Of a stretch of 64,000 bases of DNA, positions 43,710 to 51,826 are shown in pieces (the stretch's first letter is position 1; every line of letters begins with the position of its first letter). A program made the translations under genes and the position numbers. The notes beneath the pieces were generated by a model that searched no databases, was not told where the DNA came from, and was given only the letters and a program-made list of their open reading frames with translations. The stretch spans positions 54,651-118,650 of the forward strand of contig NZ_AKJT01000046.1 in assembly GCF_000282195.1 (NCBI RefSeq). The letters are read 5' to 3'. This DNA is from Pseudomonas sp. GM18. Lineage in GTDB: Bacteria > Pseudomonadota > Gammaproteobacteria > Pseudomonadales > Pseudomonadaceae.

Positions 43710-44210
43710 ATGGCGAAGAGCGAAGCAGTAGTAAAAGACCCCGCAACCAAAGGCAAAATCAAGCTGATCATTGTGATCGTCGTGGCCCTGCTGCTGGCGA
43801 TCGGCTTGTCCGTGGGGGCGACCTGGTTCTTCATGCACAGCGCCCAGAGCAAGCCTGCCGCCGCGGCTGAAACCGCTGTGGTCGGCAAGCAGCCGGCGAT
43901 CTTCGAGCCAATGGCTCCAGCCTTCGTGGCCAACTACACCCAGAACGGCCGTCAGCGCTACATGCAGGTGAGCATCACCATGCAGGGGCGTAATCAGGCT
44001 GATCTGGAGGCGCTCAAAGTTCACATGCCAGTGATCCGCAATAACCTGGTCATGCTGTTTTCCGGTCAGGATTTCGCCACGCTGGCGACCCCGGTCGGCC
44101 AGGAAATGTTGCGTCAGAAAGCCACGGCCAGCGTTCAGGAAGTGGCGCAGAAAGAGCTGGGCAAAGTGGTGATCGAACAGTTGCTTTTCACTAATTTCGT
44201 ACTGCAGTAG
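43710..44210 (+). CDS. fliL: FliL, basal-body/stator-associated protein
   Basis: FliL is a single-pass inner-membrane protein that surrounds stator units and supports torque. The 166-residue product has one membrane helix at about residues 18-38 (IIVIVVALLLAIGLSVGATWFF) and the periplasmic FliL domain: PAFVANYTQNGRQRYMQVSI, LKVHMPVIRNNLVMLFSGQ, ending VIEQLLFTNFVLQ. fliM starts 9 bases after. Confidence 0.95.
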   Translation: MAKSEAVVKDPATKGKIKLIIVIVVALLLAIGLSVGATWFFMHSAQSKPAAAAETAVVGKQPAIFEPMAPAFVANYTQNGRQRYMQVSITMQGRNQADLEALKVHMPVIRNNLVMLFSGQDFATLATPVGQEMLRQKATASVQEVAQKELGKVVIEQLLFTNFVLQ

Positions 44211-44219
44211 GAACACGAC

Positions 44220-45188
44220 ATGGCCGTGCAGGACCTGCTGTCCCAGGATGAGATCGATGCGCTGTTGCATGGCGTCGACGATGGTCTGGTACAGACCGAT
44301 AACGCTGCCGAACCCGGCAGTGTCAAAAGCTACGACCTGACCAGCCAGGATCGCATCGTCCGTGGACGCATGCCGACGCTGGAAATGATCAACGAGCGTT
44401 TCGCCCGCTACACCCGCATCAGCATGTTCAACATGCTGCGCCGCTCGGCGGACGTTGCCGTCGGTGGGGTGCAGGTGATGAAGTTCGGCGAATACGTGCA
44501 CTCGCTGTACGTGCCGACCAGCCTCAACCTGGTCAAGATCAAACCGCTGCGCGGCACCGCGCTGTTCATCCTCGACGCCAAACTGGTGTTCAAACTGGTG
44601 GACAACTTCTTCGGCGGCGACGGCCGTCACGCGAAGATCGAGGGGCGTGAATTCACCCCCACCGAACTGCGTGTGGTGCGCATGGTGCTGGAGCAGGCTT
44701 TCGTCGATTTGAAGGAAGCCTGGCAGGCGATCATGGAAGTGAACTTCGAGTACATCAACTCGGAAGTGAACCCGGCCATGGCCAACATCGTCGGGCCGAG
44801 CGAAGCCATTGTGGTGTCGACGTTCCATATCGAACTCGATGGCGGTGGCGGCGACCTGCACGTGACCATGCCGTACTCGATGATCGAGCCGGTGCGCGAG
44901 ATGCTCGATGCCGGCTTCCAGTCGGACCTCGACGATCAGGACGAGCGCTGGATCAACGCCTTGCGTCAGGACGTGCTGGACGTCGACGTACCGATCGGTG
45001 CCACCGTTGCCCGCCGACAACTGCGCCTTCGCGACATCCTGCACATGCAGCCCGGGGACGTGATTCCGGTCGAGATGCCGGAAGAAATGATCATGCGCGC
45101 CAACGGCGTGCCGGCCTTCAAGGTCAAGATGGGCTCGCACAAAGGCAACCTCGCGTTGCAAGTGATCGAGCCGATCGAGCGCCGCTGA
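44220..45188 (+). CDS. fliM: FliM, motor switch protein
   Basis: FliM forms the C ring and binds phospho-CheY. The 322-residue protein begins with the CheY-binding peptide LLSQDEIDALLHGVD (SQDEIDALL at residues 8-16), then the middle CheC-like domain (SQDRIVRGRMPTLEMINERF, FKLVDNFFGG) and the C-terminal SpoA domain (VPIGATVARRQLRLRDILHM). Standard length. Confidence 0.97.
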   Translation: MAVQDLLSQDEIDALLHGVDDGLVQTDNAAEPGSVKSYDLTSQDRIVRGRMPTLEMINERFARYTRISMFNMLRRSADVAVGGVQVMKFGEYVHSLYVPTSLNLVKIKPLRGTALFILDAKLVFKLVDNFFGGDGRHAKIEGREFTPTELRVVRMVLEQAFVDLKEAWQAIMEVNFEYINSEVNPAMANIVGPSEAIVVSTFHIELDGGGGDLHVTMPYSMIEPVREMLDAGFQSDLDDQDERWINALRQDVLDVDVPIGATVARRQLRLRDILHMQPGDVIPVEMPEEMIMRANGVPAFKVKMGSHKGNLALQVIEPIERR

Positions 45189-45243
45189 CCGGCGCTCATA
45201 CCCCTACGCATTTAACTGAATTGTTGCCCGCCGAGGACAAATG

Positions 45244-45702
45244 ATGAACGACGATATGAACGCCCAGGACGACCAGGCACTGGCCGACGAATGGGCTGCG
45301 GCCCTGGAAGAAACCGGTGACGCCGGGCAGGCTGACATTGATGCGCTGCTGGCGGCCGATGCTGGTACGTCGGGCTCCAACCGTCTGCCAATGGAAGAGT
45401 TCGGCAGCGTGCCGAAGAACAACGATCCAGTGACGCTGGACGGTCCGAACCTGGACGTGATCCTCGATATCCCGGTGTCGATTTCCATGGAAGTCGGCAG
45501 CACCGACATCAACATCCGCAACCTGCTGCAACTCAACCAGGGCTCGGTGATCGAGCTCGATCGTCTGGCCGGCGAGCCGCTGGACGTGCTGGTCAACGGC
45601 ACGCTCATCGCCCACGGCGAAGTGGTAGTGGTCAACGAAAAGTTCGGCATCCGCCTGACCGACGTGATCAGCCCAAGCGAACGCATCAAGAAGCTGCGCT
45701 GA
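45244..45702 (+). CDS. fliN: FliN, motor switch protein
   Basis: FliN makes the lower part of the C ring and interacts with FliH and CheY. The C-terminal SpoA domain is clear (DVILDIPVSISMEVGSTDIN, LLQLNQGSVIELDRLAGEPL). The 152-residue protein has an acidic N-terminal extension, containing QADIDALLAAD, which resembles the FliM CheY-binding peptide. ATG 45244 is 5 bases from GAGGA; ATG 45241 directly before it is too close to that site, and ATG 45256 is also possible. Confidence 0.95.
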   Translation: MNDDMNAQDDQALADEWAAALEETGDAGQADIDALLAADAGTSGSNRLPMEEFGSVPKNNDPVTLDGPNLDVILDIPVSISMEVGSTDINIRNLLQLNQGSVIELDRLAGEPLDVLVNGTLIAHGEVVVVNEKFGIRLTDVISPSERIKKLR

Positions 45703-46164
45703 GTGAGCAAGCTTCTGGGTTCTTTGCCGGGATTGGCGCTGGCCTTGCCATTCAGCGTGTTGGCAGCCGAGCCGGTAACGACAGCTGCGACAGTGGCCGC
45801 CGCACCAGCCGTCAGCAGCGGTGTGGCCGGGCAATTGACGCAATTGGTGTTCGGCTTGCTGCTGGTGCTGGGGTTGATTTTCTTCCTCGCCTGGCTGCTG
45901 CGCCGGGTCCAGCAGGCCGGGCCGGCCGGCAAGGGGCAAGTGATCGAGTTGATCGGTTCCCGAGCCCTCGGCCCCCGTGACCGTTTGATGCTGGTACAGG
46001 TGGGCAACGAACAGATTCTGCTCGGCCTGAGCCCCGGCACCATTACCGCGTTGCATGTGCTCAAGGAGCCGGTACAAGTGCCGAGCGCAACCGAGAAAGC
46101 GACTCCGGAGTTTGCCCAGCGTCTGTTGGAGATGCTCGGCAAGGATCAGAAGGATAAGAAGTAA
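45703..46164 (+). CDS. fliO: FliO, export gate assembly protein
   Basis: FliO helps assemble the FliP ring of the flagellar export gate. The 153-residue protein starts with GTG directly after the fliN stop. It has an N-terminal signal-like segment ([15 protein letters not shown]), a membrane helix at about residues 45-66 ([20 protein letters not shown]) and a conserved cytoplasmic part ([20 protein letters not shown]). Its stop shares a base with the fliP start. Confidence 0.92.
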   Translation: MSKLLGSLPGLALALPFSVLAAEPVTTAATVAAAPAVSSGVAGQLTQLVFGLLLVLGLIFFLAWLLRRVQQAGPAGKGQVIELIGSRALGPRDRLMLVQVGNEQILLGLSPGTITALHVLKEPVQVPSATEKATPEFAQRLLEMLGKDQKDKK

Positions 46165-46922
46165 TGGGTGCGTTACGCATCGTCTTGACGCTGGCCCTGA
46201 TGCTGGCTGCGCCACTGGCGTTCGCCGCCGATCCGTTGTCGATCCCGGCGATCACTCTGGGCACCAACGCCAATGGCGCTCAGGAATACTCGGTCAGCCT
46301 GCAAATCCTGCTGATCATGACCGCGCTGAGTTTCATCCCGGCGTTCGTCATGCTGATGACCAGTTTCACTCGGATCATCATCGTTTTCTCGATCCTGCGT
46401 CAGGCCCTGGGCTTGCAGCAGACACCGTCGAACCAGATCCTCACCGGCATGGCGCTGTTCCTCACCATGTTCATCATGGCGCCGGTGTTCGATCGGGTGA
46501 ATCAGGATGCCTTGCAGCCGTATCTGGCGGAAAAACTCACCGCTCAGGATGCCGTCGCCAAGGCTCAGGTGCCGATCAAGGACTTCATGCTGGCCCAGAC
46601 TCGCAGCAGCGATCTGGAGCTGTTCATGCGCCTGTCCAAGCGCACTGATATTGCTACGCCGGATCAGGCGCCGCTGACGATTCTGGTGCCGGCGTTCGTG
46701 ACCTCGGAACTGAAAACTGCGTTCCAGATCGGCTTCATGATCTTCATTCCGTTCCTGATCATCGACCTGGTGGTGGCCAGTGTGCTGATGGCGATGGGTA
46801 TGATGATGCTCTCGCCACTGATCATTTCCCTGCCGTTCAAAATCATGTTGTTCGTGCTGGTGGATGGCTGGGCGTTGATCATCGGTACGTTGGCCAGCAG
46901 CTTCGGCGGTGTTTCACCATGA
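46164..46922 (+). CDS. fliP: FliP, export gate protein
   Basis: FliP forms the core of the export gate channel. The 252-residue protein has a cleavable signal peptide ([17 protein letters not shown]) and four membrane helices. Family motifs are [38 protein letters not shown] and the C-terminal [20 protein letters not shown]. It overlaps fliQ by ATGA. Confidence 0.97.
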   Translation: MGALRIVLTLALMLAAPLAFAADPLSIPAITLGTNANGAQEYSVSLQILLIMTALSFIPAFVMLMTSFTRIIIVFSILRQALGLQQTPSNQILTGMALFLTMFIMAPVFDRVNQDALQPYLAEKLTAQDAVAKAQVPIKDFMLAQTRSSDLELFMRLSKRTDIATPDQAPLTILVPAFVTSELKTAFQIGFMIFIPFLIIDLVVASVLMAMGMMMLSPLIISLPFKIMLFVLVDGWALIIGTLASSFGGVSP

Positions 46923-47188
46923 CGCCCGAAGTCGCCGTAGACATCTTTCGCGAAGCGCTGTGGCTGACCACCATGATGGTCGCCGTGCTGGTGATCCCGA
47001 GCTTGCTGGTGGGGCTGTTGGTGGCGATGTTCCAGGCGGCCACCCAGATCAACGAACAGACCCTGAGCTTCCTGCCGCGTCTGCTGGTGATGTTGGTGAC
47101 GCTGATCGTTGCCGGCCCGTGGCTGGTGCAGACCTTCATGGAATACATTCTGCAGCTGTACCACAGCATTCCTCAGGTCATCGGTTAA
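46919..47188 (+). CDS. fliQ: FliQ, export gate protein
   Basis: An 89-residue protein with two membrane helices ([20 protein letters not shown] and a second around residues 50-72), part of the FliPQR channel. The motif [19 protein letters not shown] is diagnostic. Coupled to fliP by a 4-base overlap; fliR starts 3 bases after. Confidence 0.96.
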   Translation: MTPEVAVDIFREALWLTTMMVAVLVIPSLLVGLLVAMFQAATQINEQTLSFLPRLLVMLVTLIVAGPWLVQTFMEYILQLYHSIPQVIG

Positions 47189-47191
47189 GCC

Positions 47192-47974
47192 ATGTCGCTG
47201 CTGCAGCTGACCGATACCCAGATCAGCACCTGGGTGGCGACGTTCATGTTGCCGCTGTTTCGCATCGGCTCATTGCTGATGGTCATGCCGATTTTCGGCA
47301 CGACGCTGGTGTCCACGCGCATCCGCCTGTACTTCGCCCTGGCAATCACCTTCGTGATTGCCCCCGGCCTGCCACCGATGCTGCCGGTCAACGCGCTGGA
47401 CCTGAGCGCGCTGCTGCTGATCGCCGAGCAAATCATCATCGGCGCGGTGTTGGGCTTCTCCTTGCAGCTGTTCTTCCAGGCGTTCGTGGTCGCCGGGCAA
47501 ATTGTCGCGATCCAGATGGGCATGGGCTTCGCTTCGATGGTCGACCCTACGAACGGCGTGTCGGTGGCGGTGATCGGGCAGTTTTTCACCATGCTGGTGA
47601 CGCTGTTGTTCCTGTCGATGAACGGTCACTTGGTGGTGTTCGAAGTCCTCACCGAAAGCTTCACCACGCTGCCGGTCGGTGGCGGCTTGATGGTCAATCA
47701 TTTCTGGGAGCTGGCCGGCAAGCTCGGCTGGGTACTCGGTGCGGCGCTGTTGCTGGTGTTGCCGGCGATCACCGCGTTGCTGGTGGTCAACATTGCGTTT
47801 GGCGTGATGACCCGGGCGGCGCCGCAGTTGAACATCTTCTCGATCGGCTTCCCGCTGACCCTGGTGCTCGGCATGTTCATCGTCTGGGTCGGCCTGGCGG
47901 ACATTCTCAATCAGTATCAACCGCTGGCCGCCGAGGCCTTGCAGTTGTTACGCGAACTGGCACAGGCACGCTGA
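47192..47974 (+). CDS. fliR: FliR, export gate protein
   Basis: FliR completes the FliPQR export channel. The 260-residue protein has about five to six membrane helices. Readable family segments are FMLPLFRIGSLLMVMPIFG, GFSLQLFFQAFVVAGQIVA, MGMGFASMVDPTNG and APQLNIFSIGFPLTL. flhB begins 3 bases after the stop. Confidence 0.96.
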   Translation: MSLLQLTDTQISTWVATFMLPLFRIGSLLMVMPIFGTTLVSTRIRLYFALAITFVIAPGLPPMLPVNALDLSALLLIAEQIIIGAVLGFSLQLFFQAFVVAGQIVAIQMGMGFASMVDPTNGVSVAVIGQFFTMLVTLLFLSMNGHLVVFEVLTESFTTLPVGGGLMVNHFWELAGKLGWVLGAALLLVLPAITALLVVNIAFGVMTRAAPQLNIFSIGFPLTLVLGMFIVWVGLADILNQYQPLAAEALQLLRELAQAR

Positions 47975-47977
47975 GTC

Positions 47978-49117
47978 ATGGCTGAGAGCGAAAGCGGTCA
48001 GGACAAAACAGAAGACCCCACGGAGAAACGCAAAAAGGACTCCCGTGAGAAGGGCGAGATTGCGCGTTCCAAGGAGCTCAACACCCTGGCGGTCATGCTC
48101 GCCGGTGCCGGTGGATTGCTGATTTTCGGTGGTGCCCTGGCCCAGGATTTGATGGAGCTGATGCGCATGAACTTCTCGCTCTCGCGAGAGGTGATTCTGG
48201 ATCAGCGCTCCATGGCGACTTATCTGCTGCACTCGGGGCAGATCGCCTTGTTCGCGATTCAGCCGGTGATGATCACCTTGCTGTTGGCCGCGCTGATCGG
48301 CCCGATTTCCCTGGGGGGCTGGCTATTTGCGGCTGGCTCCATGGCGCCCAAGTTCAGCCGCATGAATCCCGCCGCAGGCCTGAAGCGAATGTTCTCGGCC
48401 AAGGCGCTGGTGGAGTTGCTCAAGGCTCTGGCGAAGTTTTTCATCGTGTTGTTCGTGGCGTTGGCGGTCTTGTCGTCGGACATCGACGATCTGCTGCGCA
48501 TCGCCCACGAGCCGTTGGAAATGGCGATCATTCACAGCCTGCAAGTGGTCGGCTGGAGCACCTTGTGGATGGCTTGCGGGCTGATCATCATCGCGGCGGT
48601 CGACGTGCCGGTGCAGCTCTGGGAAAGCCACAAAAAGCTGCTGATGACCAAGCAGGAAATACGTGACGAGCACAAGGATCAGGAGGGGCGGCCGGAGGTC
48701 AAGCAACGCATTCGCCAGGTGCAGCGCGAAATGTCGCAGCGACGAATGATGGCCGCGATCCCCGACGCCGACGTGGTCATCACCAACCCGACCCACTACG
48801 CCGTAGCGCTCAAGTACGATCCGGAGAAGGGCGGGGCGCCGATGTTGATCGCCAAGGGTAGCGACTTCCTGGCCTTGAAGATCCGCGAAATCGCCGTGGC
48901 CAACCAGGTGCAGCTGCTCGAATCGCCCGCCCTGGCGCGTTCGATCTACTACTCCACGGAACTGGATCAGGAAATTCCTGGCGGGCTGTATCTGGCGGTG
49001 GCTCAGGTGTTGGCTTACGTCTACCAGATTCGCCAGTACCGCGCCGGCAAGGGCAAGCGTCCGGATCCGCTTAAGGATGATTTGCCGATTCCGCCGGATC
49101 TACGGCGCGATTCCTGA
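47978..49117 (+). CDS. flhB: FlhB, export switch protein
   Basis: FlhB changes export specificity from hook to filament after self-cleavage. The 379-residue protein starts with a charged segment (GQDKTEDPTEKRKKDSREKG), has four membrane helices, and carries the self-cleavage motif N270-P271-T272-H273 in VVITNPTHYAVALKYD. It is the last gene of the fli operon before the 568-base gap to flhA. Confidence 0.97.
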   Translation: MAESESGQDKTEDPTEKRKKDSREKGEIARSKELNTLAVMLAGAGGLLIFGGALAQDLMELMRMNFSLSREVILDQRSMATYLLHSGQIALFAIQPVMITLLLAALIGPISLGGWLFAAGSMAPKFSRMNPAAGLKRMFSAKALVELLKALAKFFIVLFVALAVLSSDIDDLLRIAHEPLEMAIIHSLQVVGWSTLWMACGLIIIAAVDVPVQLWESHKKLLMTKQEIRDEHKDQEGRPEVKQRIRQVQREMSQRRMMAAIPDADVVITNPTHYAVALKYDPEKGGAPMLIAKGSDFLALKIREIAVANQVQLLESPALARSIYYSTELDQEIPGGLYLAVAQVLAYVYQIRQYRAGKGKRPDPLKDDLPIPPDLRRDS

Positions 49118-49138
49118 TCGGGTCTACGGCTCTGAAAT

Positions 49139-49170
49139 CAAAGGATCGCAGGCCTCGGCAGCGCCTACGG
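49139..49170. repeat. Single REP-like unit after flhB
   Basis: The stretch begins CAAAGGATCGCAGGCCTCGG and ends in AGCGCCTACGGG. It resembles one arm of the repeat at 43518 (CAAAAGATCGCAGCCTTCG). No matching second arm was seen nearby. It overlaps the 3' end of the small - strand reading frame. Confidence 0.6.
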
Positions 49171-49314
49171 GCGCTGATGCCGCCTATTGGCTTTTTCATT
49201 GCCGGGCTCTTTCGCGATACTGTTTTCCTGTTTCTTCTTGTCGTCCTGTTGCTTCGGCGCAACAAGATCGAAGCCTTTGGCATCGTTGAATGACTTGACC
49301 GCTTTCTTGGGCAT
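49165..49314 (-). CDS. Candidate small basic protein (49 aa) antisense in the flhB-flhA gap
   Basis: On the - strand an ATG (bases 49314-49312) opens a frame ending at TAG (49167-49165). The product begins MPKKAVKSFNDAKGFDLVAP and continues with a Lys/Gln/Asp-rich part (KQQDDKKKQ) to NRRHQRP. GGAG lies 8 bases before the ATG, and third codon positions are mostly G or C, like the neighbours. It is hydrophilic, without signal or membrane segment. I do not recognise a family. It is too short for usual gene calling, and the overlap with a REP unit at its end is unusual. An accidental frame is possible. Confidence 0.45.
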   Translation of the reverse strand: MPKKAVKSFNDAKGFDLVAPKQQDDKKKQENSIAKEPGNEKANRRHQRP

Positions 49315-49469
49315 GATCGCTGCTCCGGCGCTGGGTATTACCAACGCTGATGATCACCATCCAATACCCATAAGGCCGTTTTGGCTACTATCAAAACTTA
49401 CGGTTGCGCAGGTCTTTGGACGAGTGGCAGGGGCAGTGAGCTGGAGCGATCCCCTGATCCACCCTATTC

Positions 49470-49566
49470 GTAGCAGCTGTCGAGCCTGCGAGGCTGCGCA
49501 GCAGTCGTAAACCTTTGCGAGGACTGCGTCCTCGAACGGAGCCTCGCGTAGCTCGGCAGCTGCTAC
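49470..49566. repeat. REP-type inverted pair before flhA
   Basis: GTAGCAGCTGTCGAGCC at the left and GGCAGCTGCTAC at the right end form an imperfect inverted pair; the outer 10 bases match exactly. The left arm also shares GGCTGCGCAGCAGTCGT with the repeat at 33424, so both belong to one family. Confidence 0.75.
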
Positions 49567-49608
49567 CCGGGCTCAACAAATCTCTCTATTTCCCTCCTTG
49601 GCAAAAGT

Positions 49609-49624
49609 TGGAAGGCTTCTTGCA
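49609..49624 (+). promoter_or_regulatory. Sigma54 promoter of flhA
   Basis: TGGAAGG, 4 bases (CTTC) and TTGCA keep the essential GG and GC at the proper 10-base spacing. It lies 61 bases before the flhA GTG. FleQ-RpoN control of flhA is known in P. aeruginosa. Confidence 0.78.
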
Positions 49625-49685
49625 ATAGCCGCCCTGCGCCTGCTTCAGGCGTCAAAAGTTTGCTTTAAAGGAACGGGGAAAACCG

Positions 49686-51815
49686 GTGGATCGCTCTCAG
49701 TTAATCAACAGTGCCCGCACAAACGTCGCCGACCTCAGTCGGGGCAATCTGGGCGTGCCGCTGTTGCTGCTGGTCATGCTGGCCATGATGATGTTGCCGG
49801 TGCCGCCGTTCCTGCTGGACGTGTTTTTCACCTTCAACATTGCCTTGTCCATCGTCGTGTTGCTGGTCTGCGTGTACGCCTTGCGGCCGCTGGATTTTGC
49901 GGTGTTCCCGACCATTCTGCTGGTGGCGACGTTGCTGCGACTGGCGCTGAACGTGGCCTCCACGCGGGTGGTGATGCTCCACGGTCAGGACGGCCATGCC
50001 GCCGCCGGTAAGGTGATCCAGGCCTTCGGTGAAGTGGTGATCGGCGGTAACTACGTGGTCGGTATCGTGGTCTTCGCGATTTTGATGATCATCAACTTCG
50101 TCGTGGTAACCAAGGGCGCCGGGCGGATTTCCGAGGTGAGTGCGCGTTTCACCCTCGATGCGATGCCCGGTAAACAGATGGCGATCGACGCCGACTTGAA
50201 TGCCGGCCTGATTGACCAGAACCAGGCGAAACTGCGCCGGATGGAAGTCGCCCAGGAGGCCGAGTTCTACGGTTCCATGGACGGTGCCAGCAAGTTCGTG
50301 CGCGGTGACGCCATCGCCGGCCTGCTGATTCTGTTCATCAACCTGATCGGCGGCATGGCGGTGGGTATTTTCCAGCACGGCATGAGCTTTGGCGATGCCG
50401 GCAAGGTTTATGCGCTGTTGACCATCGGTGACGGTTTGGTGGCGCAATTGCCATCACTGCTGTTGTCGACCGCCGCCGCGATCATGGTGACCCGTGCTTC
50501 CGGCTCGGAAGACATGGGCAAGCAGATCAATCGTCAGATGTTCGCCTCGCCGAAAGCCTTGGCGGTGGCCGCAGGTTTGATGGCGGTGATGGGCCTGGTG
50601 CCGGGCATGCCGCACGTCTCCTTTCTGTCCATGGCAGCCCTGGCGGCGGGCGGCGCTTACCTGTTCTGGAAGAAGCAGAACGCGGTCAAGGTTCAGGCCC
50701 TGCAAGAGGTCAAGCGTCAGCAGGAGTTGCTGCCGTCGCCGGCCCGGGCTCAGGAAACCAAGGAGCTTGGCTGGGATGACGTAACGCCGATCGACATGAT
50801 TGGCCTGGAAGTCGGCTATCGCCTGATTCCACTGGTGGATCGCAACCAGGGTGGTCAGTTGCTGGCGCGGATCAAGGGGGTGCGTAAAAAACTCTCCCAG
50901 GACCTGGGCTTCCTGATGCCGACTGTGCATATCCGTGACAACCTCGACCTGGCGCCAAGCGCCTATCGCCTGACCCTGATGGGGGTGATCCTGGCTGAAG
51001 CGGAGATTTACCCGGAGCGCGAACTGGCGATCAACCCGGGGCAGGTCTATGGCACGCTCAACGGCATCACCGCCAAAGATCCGGCTTTTGGCCTGGAAGC
51101 GGTGTGGATCGAAATCAGCCAGCGCGCCCAGGCGCAATCCCTCGGTTACACCGTGGTCGATGCCAGTACGGTAGTAGCGACCCACTTGAACCAGATTCTG
51201 TACAAGCACTCCAGCGAGCTGATCGGCCACGAAGAAGTCCAGCAACTCATGCAATTGCTGGCCAAAAGCTCACCGAAACTGGCCGAAGAGCTGGTGCCGG
51301 GGGTGGTTTCGCTGTCGCAACTGCTCAAAGTCTTGCAGGCGTTGCTGGCCGAACAGGTGCCGGTACGGGACATTCGCAGCATCGCCGAAGCCATCGCGAA
51401 CAACGCCGCCAAGAGTCAAGATACCGCCGCTTTGGTGGCCGCGGTGCGCGTCGGCGTATCCCGTGCAATCGTGCAAAGCATTGTAGGCACTGAGTCGGAG
51501 CTGCCTGTGATCACCTTGGAACCAAGGTTGGAACAAATATTGCTCAATAGTCTTCAGAAGGCAGGACAAGGCTCGGAAGAGGGCGTTCTGCTGGAGCCAA
51601 GCATGGCGGAAAAACTGCAACGCTCGTTGATCGATGCGGCGCAGCGTCAGGAAATGCAAGGTCAGCCGGTGATTCTGCTGGTGGCCGGTCCGGTTCGCGC
51701 GATGCTCTCGCGATTCGGTCGGCTGGCAGTGCCGGGTTTGCATGTGTTGGCTTACCAGGAAATTCCTGACAACAAGCAAGTGACCATCGTTGCGACAGTA
51801 GGGCCCAACGGCTGA
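49686..51815 (+). CDS. flhA: FlhA, export gate protein
   Basis: FlhA is the large export-gate protein that docks chaperone-substrate complexes and uses proton motive force. The 709-residue protein has about eight membrane helices in the first 330 residues, including VPLLLLVMLAMMMLPVPPFL, and the FHIPEP signature region KGAGRISEVSARFTLDAMPG with KQMAIDAD. The cytoplasmic domain ends with the conserved VIPDNKQVTIV-like part (EIPDNKQVTIVATVG). The start is GTG 49686, preceded by AAAGGAACGGGG. Confidence 0.97.
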   Translation: MDRSQLINSARTNVADLSRGNLGVPLLLLVMLAMMMLPVPPFLLDVFFTFNIALSIVVLLVCVYALRPLDFAVFPTILLVATLLRLALNVASTRVVMLHGQDGHAAAGKVIQAFGEVVIGGNYVVGIVVFAILMIINFVVVTKGAGRISEVSARFTLDAMPGKQMAIDADLNAGLIDQNQAKLRRMEVAQEAEFYGSMDGASKFVRGDAIAGLLILFINLIGGMAVGIFQHGMSFGDAGKVYALLTIGDGLVAQLPSLLLSTAAAIMVTRASGSEDMGKQINRQMFASPKALAVAAGLMAVMGLVPGMPHVSFLSMAALAAGGAYLFWKKQNAVKVQALQEVKRQQELLPSPARAQETKELGWDDVTPIDMIGLEVGYRLIPLVDRNQGGQLLARIKGVRKKLSQDLGFLMPTVHIRDNLDLAPSAYRLTLMGVILAEAEIYPERELAINPGQVYGTLNGITAKDPAFGLEAVWIEISQRAQAQSLGYTVVDASTVVATHLNQILYKHSSELIGHEEVQQLMQLLAKSSPKLAEELVPGVVSLSQLLKVLQALLAEQVPVRDIRSIAEAIANNAAKSQDTAALVAAVRVGVSRAIVQSIVGTESELPVITLEPRLEQILLNSLQKAGQGSEEGVLLEPSMAEKLQRSLIDAAQRQEMQGQPVILLVAGPVRAMLSRFGRLAVPGLHVLAYQEIPDNKQVTIVATVGPNG

Positions 51816-51826
51816 GGTAGTGGTTT

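Larger units (their letters stand above)
49118..49685. other. flhB-flhA intergenic region (568 bases)
   Basis: This gap holds a single REP-like unit (49139-49170), a candidate 49-codon gene on the - strand (49165-49314), an inverted repeat (GGGTATT at 49333-49339 with AATACCC at 49363-49369), a REP-type inverted pair (49470-49566) and a sigma54 promoter (49609-49624). No + strand gene was found in it. Confidence 0.7.
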
